Positions 1-6,811 of a DNA stretch of 6,928 bases are shown here, piece by piece. This DNA comes from Spirochaetaceae bacterium (GTDB lineage Bacteria > Spirochaetota > Spirochaetia > DSM-2461). The DNA lies in assembly GCA_016342385.1 (NCBI GenBank), contig JAEINM010000219.1:1-6928 (forward strand). The letters are read 5' to 3'. Numbering within the stretch: the stretch's first letter is position 1; the number at the start of each line of letters is the position of its first letter. The notes under the pieces were generated by a model. The model saw only the letters and a list, made by a program, of their open reading frames with translations. It ran no database searches and was not told where the DNA came from. Made by a program: the position numbers and the translations under genes.

Positions 1-46
1 TACAGATGCTAAGGCATTATTTCCTATTGAGGTTGTGAATGCATCT

Positions 47-1087
47 TCATTTTTGATAGAAGAGGTTATTGATGGGTATGGGATAACCCGTTCCATCGGG
101 GAAATCTTTCTGCATGGTACAGATCATTTTTGAAATAGAGGAAATATCCTCTCTATCGAGAAGGTGTCTGACGACATTCACCGATTGCTGGATGAATTTA
201 ATCTTCTGTTTATCAGAAGGATTCTCTTTTATCAATATGGGTTTTCCCGAAATGATCTTGTGAACCGACTGATGAGCCAGCCCCAGATTATGCAGTAAAA
301 CACCAATCGTGGCCTCCAGAATAAATTCCGGTTTGTATTGATATATCCCGTCAACAGCTTTTTTCTGCATAGAATCATATCGGGCTTCGGAGAAGGGCCT
401 CTCATCAGCTATTCTCTTTTTATTAATATTCATAAAAGTATGGAGATATAAAAGAGCAATATCTATGGACTGATTGACGAGAGAGTCTCCCATAGTTCTA
501 AACCGGGTTTCATCGTACCAGCTGCTCATTCTTATGGAATTGACATGGAGACGCCCTATATGCCCCTTCTGATCTTTCTGTCCGATTTCCCGGTATTTGA
601 GAGAATTGTAATTCGCCTGGAATTGAGTCATAATTTCTACAGCGAATTTCAATTTATATTTGTTAATCAGCCGGGAACTTCCCGCGGCAACCTGTTCAGA
701 ATTCAGAGACTCGATCTTCCTCTGTAAAAGATCCCCTTTGGCCAGATAATTCTTTTTACCGGGAATGGAAAATGACTGATCAGTTTCCAGATAGGGTACA
801 TAGAGGCTCATCAGCGTTTCTCTCAGGCGTGAGATTAATTCCCCCTCTCTTTCAATATGTTTTTTCTCAATATAATTTCCTATAAACTGATCCATTTTTC
901 GACTGAACAATTTTTCCGACTCTTCTTTGGTAGGGTTTATCACCGTAACAAATGAGACGGAAAATTTGGCGAGATTCGCGGCATTAGCTCCTGCTTTCTG
1001 ACCGGCTTTCAAAAGATTTCCCGCATCGTAATAGAGATAGTCTTTGCTGCTTACCCGGTCGAGGGTCTTTCGTTCAATTATCGGCAT
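47..1087 (-). CDS. Degenerate, C-terminally short HD-GYP-like protein (probable non-catalytic c-di-GMP signalling protein)
   Basis: The 346-residue product has no signal peptide or membrane helix, so it is probably cytoplasmic. Residues 17-52 resemble the small N-terminal module often found before HD-GYP domains (aspartate-glycine, LLKAGQ, then a hydrophobic strand). The middle, about 55-200, is mostly helical and unrecognised. Residues 255-336 follow the HD-GYP core: LLHNLG at 264-269 sits where LLHDIGK is expected, and DGTGYP at 331-336 is intact. The HD aspartate is replaced by Asn267. The histidines expected in the 'HP..G' position (around 300-304) and in the HHE before DGTGYP (here MQKD at 325-328) are absent, so hydrolysis of c-di-GMP is unlikely. 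The protein ends 10 residues after GYP, whereas the family normally continues with a further helical segment (RI..VaD.yDA). It lies 8 bases after the reductase gene and shares its ribosome binding site with that gene's stop, so the two are probably co-translated. Family membership is fairly sure; function is not. Confidence 0.8.
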   Translation of the reverse strand: MPIIERKTLDRVSSKDYLYYDAGNLLKAGQKAGANAANLAKFSVSFVTVINPTKEESEKLFSRKMDQFIGNYIEKKHIEREGELISRLRETLMSLYVPYLETDQSFSIPGKKNYLAKGDLLQRKIESLNSEQVAAGSSRLINKYKLKFAVEIMTQFQANYNSLKYREIGQKDQKGHIGRLHVNSIRMSSWYDETRFRTMGDSLVNQSIDIALLYLHTFMNINKKRIADERPFSEARYDSMQKKAVDGIYQYKPEFILEATIGVLLHNLGLAHQSVHKIISGKPILIKENPSDKQKIKFIQQSVNVVRHLLDREDISSISKMICTMQKDFPDGTGYPIPINNLFYQK

Positions 1088-1091
1088 AGTG

Positions 1092-1097
1092 TCCCTT
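1092..1097 (-). promoter_or_regulatory. Ribosome binding site of HD-GYP-like gene, overlapping the reductase stop
   Basis: AAGGGA shares two bases with the TAA stop codon of the reductase (1096-1098) and lies four bases before the ATG at 1087. This arrangement is typical of translational coupling and is the main evidence that the HD-GYP-like gene belongs to the rubrerythrin operon. Confidence 0.7.
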
Positions 1098-2604
1098 ATT
1101 GGTGTCCTTCTATCCAGGTTTTTACCAACTGAATGCTCTTGGATTCTTTTTGAAGACCACTACAGTCCTCTTTCTTTTCAATTAATGTTTTTACAGAAGC
1201 GGATAGGTCCGTATTTCCCATAAGGATTGCTCCAACCATATGACTGTCATGAAAACAGAAACAATAATATTCATTTTGGTCCCCATATTCCAGAGTAGTG
1301 AAACTGGCATCATCTCCACGAATCTGACCTATACTGAACATGTCATATCCCAGAACTTTCAGTAGATTGGATCGGGGAATACCGGCGAATTCATTAAGAC
1401 CACCGGAAGCATTCATTCCCGAAATAGTTCCCTGAAACATTGAAGGCCCCCAGGTTCCATAAGTCATACCATGATGTTCTGCCACATCTCCCGCGGCATA
1501 TATATGGGGAATAGAACTCTCGAGATAATTATTGACAACTATACCCTGATTCACCTCCAGTCCCGCCATCCTGGCGACATAACTGTTCGGCCGGACACCT
1601 GTGGAAATAATAGCTATTTCCGCATTGAGACTTCTACCGTCTTCCAGGACAATACTTCTGACACAGTCATCGCCTGCGAACTCTTTGACCTGACCTTTTG
1701 TAATCAGTTTAATTCCGCTTTTCACAACATATTCTTCCAGCATTCTGCCAGCGGTCTCATTTAACTGTCTGGGTAAAAGCCAGCCGAATCCCTCAATCAA
1801 AGTGACATGACAACCTCGCTTTGCCATGGCACCGGCAGTTTCCAGACCTAAAAGCCCCCCTCCGATTATGACTATAGGGACTGGAGGATCACTCCTTTCC
1901 ATTATGAAATCAGCATCGGCTTTTGTACGGAGTGCCGTGATATTTTCTTTATTGGATCCCGGAATAGGGGGAATAAAAGGGTGAGATCCCATTGTAATGA
2001 TCAATTTATCAAAAGAGAGTGTGTCTCCCCCCTTGAGCTGTATTGTCTTCCCATCAGGATCGATAGAACACAATTCACTATTTCTTCTGATCTCAATCCG
2101 ATTGTCCCTATACCACTTCTCATCATGAAAAGTTAATGGGCCTTCATCAATCTCCCCGGCAAGATATCTCGTGAGATTCAGGCGGTAATAGGGAAGAATC
2201 TCTTCTTTTGAGATAATGATTATAGTCGCTTCTTTATGGGATTTCCGTATAGCTTCAGCAGCACTGACTCCGGCGATTCCTCCACCGGCAATCAGAATCT
2301 GAATTTTTTTATCGATCCCGGCTTCACTCTTTCCCTCATGCCCCTCATAAGCTTCAAAGGATTCTTGTGAAACTCCGCATACGGGACAGATCCCCGGAGC
2401 GGATTTTCCCGGGTGAATATACTCACAATTCAGACATCTCCATCGGTTAGATGCCGACTCTTTTCGCTGTGTTTCGACTGAATCAGTCTTTAATTCAAAA
2501 AGGTCTTTAGTGGCTCCGCAGACCGGACAGGTCTCAGGAGGTTCGTCTCCGTAATGGATATAACCGCATACCGTGCATATCCATGCTTTCTCTATTGGGT
2601 TCAT
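1096..2604 (-). CDS. NADH:rubredoxin oxidoreductase-type flavoprotein with two N-terminal rubredoxin modules
   Basis: This 502-residue protein should pass electrons from NADH through FAD to iron-rubredoxin centres, and probably on to rubrerythrin, in the cytoplasm. Two short rubredoxin domains open it: Cys10, Cys13, Cys26, Cys29 and then Cys57, Cys60, Cys73, Cys76. Each has only 12 residues between its CxxC pairs, the rubrerythrin-type spacing rather than that of free rubredoxin. A two-dinucleotide-fold oxidoreductase follows. It has an FAD-binding GGGIAG at 107-112, LPYYRLNLT at 137-145, an NAD-binding GGGLLG at 248-253 with Glu271 ending the second strand (favouring NADH), a TGVRPN turn at 335-340 and the second FAD motif AAGDVAE at 370-376. 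No redox CxxC disulfide is seen in the flavin domain, which fits the rubredoxin-reductase family and not disulfide reductases. The start is supported by AAAGGGAA 4 bases upstream. It lies 57 bases after rubrerythrin. The exact acceptor is inferred from family and context. Confidence 0.9.
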   Translation of the reverse strand: MNPIEKAWICTVCGYIHYGDEPPETCPVCGATKDLFELKTDSVETQRKESASNRWRCLNCEYIHPGKSAPGICPVCGVSQESFEAYEGHEGKSEAGIDKKIQILIAGGGIAGVSAAEAIRKSHKEATIIIISKEEILPYYRLNLTRYLAGEIDEGPLTFHDEKWYRDNRIEIRRNSELCSIDPDGKTIQLKGGDTLSFDKLIITMGSHPFIPPIPGSNKENITALRTKADADFIMERSDPPVPIVIIGGGLLGLETAGAMAKRGCHVTLIEGFGWLLPRQLNETAGRMLEEYVVKSGIKLITKGQVKEFAGDDCVRSIVLEDGRSLNAEIAIISTGVRPNSYVARMAGLEVNQGIVVNNYLESSIPHIYAAGDVAEHHGMTYGTWGPSMFQGTISGMNASGGLNEFAGIPRSNLLKVLGYDMFSIGQIRGDDASFTTLEYGDQNEYYCFCFHDSHMVGAILMGNTDLSASVKTLIEKKEDCSGLQKESKSIQLVKTWIEGHQ

Positions 2605-2608
2605 AAAA

Positions 2609-2616
2609 TTCCCTTT
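2609..2616 (-). promoter_or_regulatory. Ribosome binding site of the rubredoxin-fused reductase
   Basis: AAAGGGAA lies four T's before the ATG at 2604. It fixes the start so that the first rubredoxin module is intact from residue 8. The 57 bases between rubrerythrin and this gene hold no clear promoter or terminator, consistent with one transcript. Confidence 0.65.
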
Positions 2617-2661
2617 ATTGAAAATAAAAAACTTCTACCGATTTCAGGATTATTTTTAAGA

Positions 2662-3237
2662 CTACCAGTTTTCCGCCAGTAATTCAAAATACGCCTGAGG
2701 ATGGGCACAGGCGGGACACGCTTTTAGTGCTGTTTCACCTTCGTAAATGTAACCGCAATTTCGACAGCGCCACATAACTTTTGCGGATTTACTGAACACG
2801 GTACTGTTTTCTACATTCTTCAAAAGTCCAAGATATCTCTTCTCATGCTGTTTTTCAGCAATAGAGATATATTCGAAAACCAGAGCGACAGCCTCAAAAC
2901 CCTCTTCCCTTGCTTTCGCTGCAAATGCCGGATAGAGTTCTGTCCATTCTTCGTGTTCTCCACCAGCTGAGGCCTTCAGATTCTCACCGGTAGTACCGAT
3001 GACTCCTGCGGGATATGAAGCTGTAATTTCAGGGGTACCACCCTCAAGAAATTTAAAAAAACGTTTGGCATGCTCCTTTTCCTGATTCGCTGTCTCTTCA
3101 AAGATATCGGCAATCTGAACATACCCCTCTTTTCTGGCCACACCGGCAAAATAGGTATAACGATTTCTTGCCTGAGATTCTCCGGCAAATGCTTTAAGCA
3201 GATTTTTTTCTGTCTCTGTTCCTTTTATTGACGCCAT
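2662..3237 (-). CDS. rbr: Rubrerythrin (NADH-linked peroxide reductase)
   Basis: This is a classical forward rubrerythrin of 191 residues, the same length as the well-studied Desulfovibrio vulgaris protein. It is a cytoplasmic non-haem di-iron protein that reduces hydrogen peroxide to water in anaerobes. Residues 1-145 form the ferritin-like four-helix bundle. The expected iron ligands are visible: Glu20 in AGESQARNRY, Glu53 and His56 in QEKEH, Glu94 and Glu97 in GGEHEEW, and Glu128 and His131 in AEKQH. Residues 155-191 are the C-terminal rubredoxin domain, with Cys158, Cys161, Cys174 and Cys177 and the typical ACAHPQAYFELL ending. Nothing is truncated or substituted. The ATG at 3237 is preceded by GGGAGAG at a good distance and, further up, by a strong promoter. 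It is first in an apparent operon with its likely electron donor. Confidence 0.97.
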   Translation of the reverse strand: MASIKGTETEKNLLKAFAGESQARNRYTYFAGVARKEGYVQIADIFEETANQEKEHAKRFFKFLEGGTPEITASYPAGVIGTTGENLKASAGGEHEEWTELYPAFAAKAREEGFEAVALVFEYISIAEKQHEKRYLGLLKNVENSTVFSKSAKVMWRCRNCGYIYEGETALKACPACAHPQAYFELLAENW

Positions 3238-3241
3238 ATTT

Positions 3242-3248
3242 CTCTCCC
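3242..3248 (-). promoter_or_regulatory. Ribosome binding site of rubrerythrin
   Basis: GGGAGAG lies four bases before the ATG at 3237, with the GGAG core at standard spacing. It supports that start codon. Confidence 0.75.
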
Positions 3249-3275
3249 ATTGGTAATAAATAGATACTTAGGTAA

Positions 3276-3304
3276 ATTTTAGAATATACCCCATATCATG
3301 TCAA
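3276..3304 (-). promoter_or_regulatory. Sigma70-type promoter of rubrerythrin operon
   Basis: On the minus strand a perfect -35 box TTGACA (3299-3304) and a -10 box TAAAAT (3276-3281, one mismatch from TATAAT) are separated by exactly 17 bases. Transcription would start near 3269, giving a leader of about 30 bases that contains the GGGAGAG ribosome binding site. This is the best promoter match I see in the window and suggests strong expression of the peroxide-reduction operon. I did not see a convincing PerR/Fur-type palindrome over it. Confidence 0.72.
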
Positions 3305-3358
3305 AACAATTCACTGATATAATACACCATGTTCTTTCTGCCTGGAGAAAAGAGTGTG

Positions 3359-3380
3359 ATCATTTCCATTGAAAAATGAT
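3359..3380 (-). terminator. Weak hairpin after the chemotaxis receptor gene
   Basis: Six bases beyond the receptor stop codon, ATCATTT and AAATGAT form a perfect seven-pair stem with an eight-base loop, extendable by two G-T pairs. On the minus strand it is followed by CACACTCTTTTCT, which is pyrimidine-rich but not a clean U-tract, and the stem is AT-rich. It may be a weak terminator separating the signalling genes from the rubrerythrin operon. Confidence 0.28.
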
Positions 3381-3386
3381 TTATAT

Positions 3387-5006
3387 TTAAATTCCGATAG
3401 ATTCCAGTTCATCTGTCAATTCTTTTACTTTCCCGATGTTTTCCACGCCAATTTCTTTCAGCCCTGAAGAATCCCGAACAATATCTTTTCCCAGTTTGGT
3501 CAGTGCCGATATATTCTCTCTGGTCTGCTCCACAGCCGCTCTGATTTTTTCAACACTCGCTTCACCTGTCTTCAGATCTGCTTCCATCGAATCCAGAGAC
3601 ATATGAACATTTTCATTAGATGATAATAGGTTTTTCACTGATGAAGTGATAGTATCAGTTCCCGTGGAGAGGGCCTGCATACTCTGCACAATTTCCTGGA
3701 GAGACTGACCCACATCTCCAATCTGATCTGTTATTTTACCAAAGACTTCTTTCAATCTAATAGAGGCTACATTGGAATCTTCGAAATGCTTATTATTCGT
3801 CTCGAGACTCTGCCTGATTACACTGGAATTGAGACTTGTCTCTTCTGCCAGTTTCCGGATCTCATCAGCCACGACGGCAAACCCTCTACCGGAATCTCCA
3901 GCATGAGCCGCTTCAATCGCCGCATTCATGGCCAGCAGATTCGTTCTGGTGGATATTTCTTCAATAACGGCAATCACTTCCAGGATTTCCACTGATGATT
4001 TGGAAAGTTTCTGAATGGACTCGAGTGATTTTTCCAGCTTTACTGTTCCCTCTTTTGATGAAGAGTTCAATTCTTCCAGGATTTTCAGTTTTTCTTCTGC
4101 CGAAATATGGATAAAACCGATCTGTTTTACTATATCTTCTACTGAAACAGATGATCTGTTAATAGCTTCATTCTGAATAAGCCGATGCTCATTAACCGAT
4201 TCTTCGGATTTTTTAATCTGCTCGTTGGCCGCACCTGCCTGCTCAGTAGAAACCAGAAGGGTCTCACTAATTCTTTCCAGCTGCTCCAGATTCTCCGAGA
4301 TCTTTTCACTGCTCAGATTGGTTCCCTCCGCTGCTTCCAGAAGACGTTCCCCCACGTTAAATGAAGATCTCATAGAATCAACAAGTTTATTTAAACGGGA
4401 AAAACTCTCTTCAGTTTTATTTTTTTCTTCCTGTACAGTTTGAATAGTTCTCAGTTGAGTTCGAAAAACCATGACCGCAAAGGACCCGGCCATAAGCAGA
4501 AAGAAAATGGAAATGAAAAAAGATCCCACAATACCCGTCTCGCCTGCTGCTGAGGCAAGAGCATGAAATTTAAACAGAAAAAAAAGGACCTGCCCGGCGG
4601 CTCCCGCCCCAACGACAGCGATCATCTGCCAAAGATGATAGGATAAAAGGGGTGTGACACATATAACAGATATAATGTATGTCGAATAGATATACAGGTC
4701 ATTCAGTTCTCTGTGTTCCTGGAGCAGAAAAATACCAAAGGCCGCTCCAAGAAACAGAAAAACACTAAAGTTGCTGGCATACCGGAATAATCCTTTAAAC
4801 AGTGCGATAATGTTAAAAATAAGTAGTATGGAAAGAAAAACTTCCCCACCGGCAACAATATATTCTCCCCGGAGGAATCGTATAAGGGCAAAAACAAAGA
4901 AAAAGAAAGATAAAATGGCATTGATCAGAAAAAGGGTGATCACTTTTTCCTGAATAGTATCTGATTCTCTCTCATATTTATGTCTAATTCTACTAAAAAC
5001 GCTCAT
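3387..5006 (-). CDS. Methyl-accepting chemotaxis protein with six-helix membrane sensor and no evident HAMP domain
   Basis: The 539-residue receptor should control the CheA/CheW chemotaxis complex at the inner membrane. Six hydrophobic segments lie near residues 22-45, 49-71, 79-95, 104-122, 126-146 and 157-181, joined by short loops, so there is no sizeable periplasmic ligand domain. The stimulus is probably sensed within or near the membrane. A long coiled coil follows from about 185, and no HAMP signature is obvious. The highly conserved hairpin tip lies at 345-390 (EEISTRTNLLAMNAAIEAA, then GRGFAVVADEIRKLAEE). The tail ends in ELESIGI, without an NWETF-like CheR/CheB tether. An in-frame ATG six codons upstream (5024) would give 545 residues, but the bases before it contain no Shine-Dalgarno sequence. 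The ATG at 5006 has AAGGAAA 4 bases away, so I chose it. The gene follows the diguanylate cyclase closely. MCP identity is certain; the ligand is unknown. Confidence 0.94.
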   Translation of the reverse strand: MSVFSRIRHKYERESDTIQEKVITLFLINAILSFFFFVFALIRFLRGEYIVAGGEVFLSILLIFNIIALFKGLFRYASNFSVFLFLGAAFGIFLLQEHRELNDLYIYSTYIISVICVTPLLSYHLWQMIAVVGAGAAGQVLFFLFKFHALASAAGETGIVGSFFISIFFLLMAGSFAVMVFRTQLRTIQTVQEEKNKTEESFSRLNKLVDSMRSSFNVGERLLEAAEGTNLSSEKISENLEQLERISETLLVSTEQAGAANEQIKKSEESVNEHRLIQNEAINRSSVSVEDIVKQIGFIHISAEEKLKILEELNSSSKEGTVKLEKSLESIQKLSKSSVEILEVIAVIEEISTRTNLLAMNAAIEAAHAGDSGRGFAVVADEIRKLAEETSLNSSVIRQSLETNNKHFEDSNVASIRLKEVFGKITDQIGDVGQSLQEIVQSMQALSTGTDTITSSVKNLLSSNENVHMSLDSMEADLKTGEASVEKIRAAVEQTRENISALTKLGKDIVRDSSGLKEIGVENIGKVKELTDELESIGI

Positions 5007-5010
5007 ATTC

Positions 5011-5017
5011 TTTCCTT
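5011..5017 (-). promoter_or_regulatory. Ribosome binding site that decides the chemotaxis receptor start
   Basis: AAGGAAA lies four bases before the ATG at 5006. It sits inside the codons that would be translated from the upstream ATG at 5024, which itself lacks a comparable site (the preceding bases read CCTCCC, the complement of a Shine-Dalgarno sequence). The shorter 539-residue product is therefore preferred. Confidence 0.65.
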
Positions 5018-5047
5018 TTTTCATAAATTGGGAGGATATTACTAATT

Positions 5048-5076
5048 ATTATAGGCATATGCTTCTTATTTAGCTA
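5048..5076 (-). promoter_or_regulatory. Possible promoter of chemotaxis receptor
   Basis: A perfect -10 hexamer TATAAT (5048-5053) lies about 40 bases before the receptor start. At 17 bases spacing the -35 position reads TAGCTA (5071-5076), only three of six matches, just before the end of the diguanylate cyclase gene. It could give the receptor separate expression, but AT-rich spacers produce such boxes by chance and the two genes may simply be co-transcribed. Confidence 0.28.
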
Positions 5077-6808
5077 GAACAACACGGTTTTTTCCTCTGT
5101 GTTTGGCCTCATATAATGCCTTGTCTGCCCGATCTATCAGCTCATCGTGAGATTCGCCCTCCTGATATTGAGCTACACCTATGGATACGGTTATTCCCTT
5201 CATTTTTTTATCCGATTCTTCAGCCAGTTCAAACTTCAGTCTGATTCTTTCAGAAACCTCTGCCGCCATCTCCAATGTCGTATCGGGAAAAACGACGGAA
5301 AACTCTTCCCCGCCATAACGGCAGGGAGAATCATTTTCTCTTGCGGAAGTACGGATAATTTCAGCTATTTTTTTCAATACTTCATCACCCTGCTTATGCC
5401 CCCATGTATCATTGAACTGCTTGAAGTTATCAACGTCGGCCATAATAACCGAGAGAGGCTTTTCTGCTCCTCTTGCATGGGGGATACTTTTTTCCAGAAT
5501 CTCATGGAGATATCGGACATTATAAAGCCCGGTCAAACCATCTGTGATACTGGCGAATTTAAATTTATCCCTGCTTCTGGCCAGAATTTCTCTCTGAGAA
5601 AAAGATTTTGTAAATTTACGGGTCAGCATCTGAGACTGTATAATAATAAACACGACAAAACCCAGAGGAGAAGTATAAAGAGTTTGAATAAACTGATTGG
5701 CATAGAGAATATCATTTATTACAGCCAGAGAAAAAAGAGCATAGGCTGCCAGAAGAGGGGCCGAACCCTCTCTTTTATTCCCCAGGGCCCTAACCATAAC
5801 GACAAGAGCATAAAGGATTCCGAGTATCATCATCATCTGGGCAAAGACCATTGAATAATTCGATATCCTTACGGGAAATATGATGATAAAAACACCCAGC
5901 ATAGAAAAAATTCCGAGTAATATATAATTAACGGTTTTAATGCATTCTCGGGGGAATAGAGAGATCATAAATAGAGCCAGGAGTGAGGCTGTTCCATAAA
6001 AGGGAATATACTCCAGTCGTCTGAGGATTTCCCAGGGAAACGAGGGGATAAAAAAAGTGAGGATCTGTTCTCCCGTACAGATAATTCTAATGACAAAAGT
6101 CAGGCAGATTAATCCAAAAAAGAACTCTGCCCTTTCTTTCCTTCTATAAAGAAAAACCCCGATATGGAATATTGATATTGTCAGGATTATGGCTGCAAGA
6201 GACGCATCGAGCAGCATTCTTCTTTCCCTGAAATTACGTATTTTGTCCTGACTGCCCAAATAGAGATTTCTCCAGATACCGCTTTTTCTGTAGTTAAAAT
6301 TACTAATATGAATTATAATTTCCGCTTGGTTATCAAGAGCGGAAAATGTGATCGTCCGGGGAAGAAACTGTGGCCGGCTATCCCGCCTGTTATCACTCAC
6401 CCGTCCATTTGCCGAGAACTCCCGTCCATCTATGGTCAGAGTGTAACTCGATATGATATCGGGAATATAAAGGGAATAGAGAGCCCCCTCAGTCAGCCCG
6501 ATAATGAGGATTCTCATTGTTCCGAATCCATGTGCCGGGTGATCTGTATCAACAGTCCAGCTTCCGGGAACAGAAATGTATTCTAAGGGAGGGGCAATAT
6601 CCCCCTCCTGAAAATCTTCTGATGTAATAAAGGCATTCCAGTAAAACTCCCACTGCCCCTGAAGCTTAATGTTTTCTTCTTCAGAAAAATTAATATGGGA
6701 GACATCAATAAGACCTTCCTCAACTGAAGGGGCTGCAGCCTGTGCAGAAGAGTATTGCGTGAATAAGAATATAGACAGAGATAAAAGTAAGACTCTGATT
6801 TTCATCAT
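5066..6808 (-). CDS. Membrane diguanylate cyclase: 7TMR-DISM-type extracytoplasmic sensor, seven-helix domain and GGDEF
   Basis: This 580-residue receptor-enzyme should make cyclic di-GMP from two GTP in response to an outside signal. Residues 1-23 look like a signal peptide (hydrophobic core, then SSAQA). About 30-190 form a beta-rich extracytoplasmic domain of the 7TMR-DISM extracellular/galactose-binding-like kind (LQGQWEFYW at 49-57, VPGSW at 80-84, SGIWRNLYLG at 176-185). Seven hydrophobic helices follow at about 200-220, 228-246, 267-285, 292-312, 318-339, 351-368 and 379-396. The GGDEF domain is 413-580, with DGLTGLYN at 423-430, the metal-binding DVDNF at 458-462, catalytic GGEEF at 499-503 and SIGVA at 542-546. 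An inhibitory RxxD site (Arg490-Asp493) lies exactly five residues before GGEEF, so product feedback is likely. All visible catalytic residues are present. The start is ATG-ATG with no clear Shine-Dalgarno sequence; the second ATG (6805) is an alternative. The ligand cannot be told from sequence. Confidence 0.95.
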   Translation of the reverse strand: MMKIRVLLLSLSIFLFTQYSSAQAAAPSVEEGLIDVSHINFSEEENIKLQGQWEFYWNAFITSEDFQEGDIAPPLEYISVPGSWTVDTDHPAHGFGTMRILIIGLTEGALYSLYIPDIISSYTLTIDGREFSANGRVSDNRRDSRPQFLPRTITFSALDNQAEIIIHISNFNYRKSGIWRNLYLGSQDKIRNFRERRMLLDASLAAIILTISIFHIGVFLYRRKERAEFFFGLICLTFVIRIICTGEQILTFFIPSFPWEILRRLEYIPFYGTASLLALFMISLFPRECIKTVNYILLGIFSMLGVFIIIFPVRISNYSMVFAQMMMILGILYALVVMVRALGNKREGSAPLLAAYALFSLAVINDILYANQFIQTLYTSPLGFVVFIIIQSQMLTRKFTKSFSQREILARSRDKFKFASITDGLTGLYNVRYLHEILEKSIPHARGAEKPLSVIMADVDNFKQFNDTWGHKQGDEVLKKIAEIIRTSARENDSPCRYGGEEFSVVFPDTTLEMAAEVSERIRLKFELAEESDKKMKGITVSIGVAQYQEGESHDELIDRADKALYEAKHRGKNRVVLAK

Positions 6809-6811
6809 CTT

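Noticed and set aside
47..1087. Calling the HD-GYP-like protein an active c-di-GMP phosphodiesterase
   Set aside because: The HD aspartate, the HHE triad and other metal-ligand histidines are missing, so activity is not supported by the sequence.
1471..1764. Plus-strand open frame of 97 codons opposite the reductase
   Set aside because: It is antisense to the conserved flavoprotein core, with no ribosome binding site or family resemblance.
1096..2604. Nitrite reductase large subunit or NADH oxidase as the identity of the flavoprotein
   Set aside because: There is no sirohaem or iron-sulfur C-terminal part and no catalytic cysteine of the NADH-oxidase type, while fused rubredoxin modules and the rubrerythrin neighbour favour a rubredoxin-type reductase.
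2976..3188. Minus-strand 70-codon open frame overlapping rubrerythrin in another frame
   Set aside because: Rubrerythrin is intact across this region with all its ligands, and the alternative product is low-complexity and unrecognised.
3238..3310. PerR or Fur operator over the rubrerythrin promoter
   Set aside because: I looked for a 7-1-7 type inverted repeat and found only AT-rich partial matches. Two GGTAA copies (3252, 3271) are too short to claim as an operator.
5055..5062. GCATATGC palindrome between the cyclase and chemotaxis genes
   Set aside because: An eight-base AT-rich-centred palindrome is likely by chance. It overlaps a possible promoter spacer but has no repeat or T-run to make it an operator or terminator.
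5147..5854. Long plus-strand open frame of 235 codons opposite the GGDEF gene
   Set aside because: It lies wholly antisense to a well-supported diguanylate cyclase. Its translation has no recognisable domain and is rich in residues expected from reversed codons, so it is a shadow.
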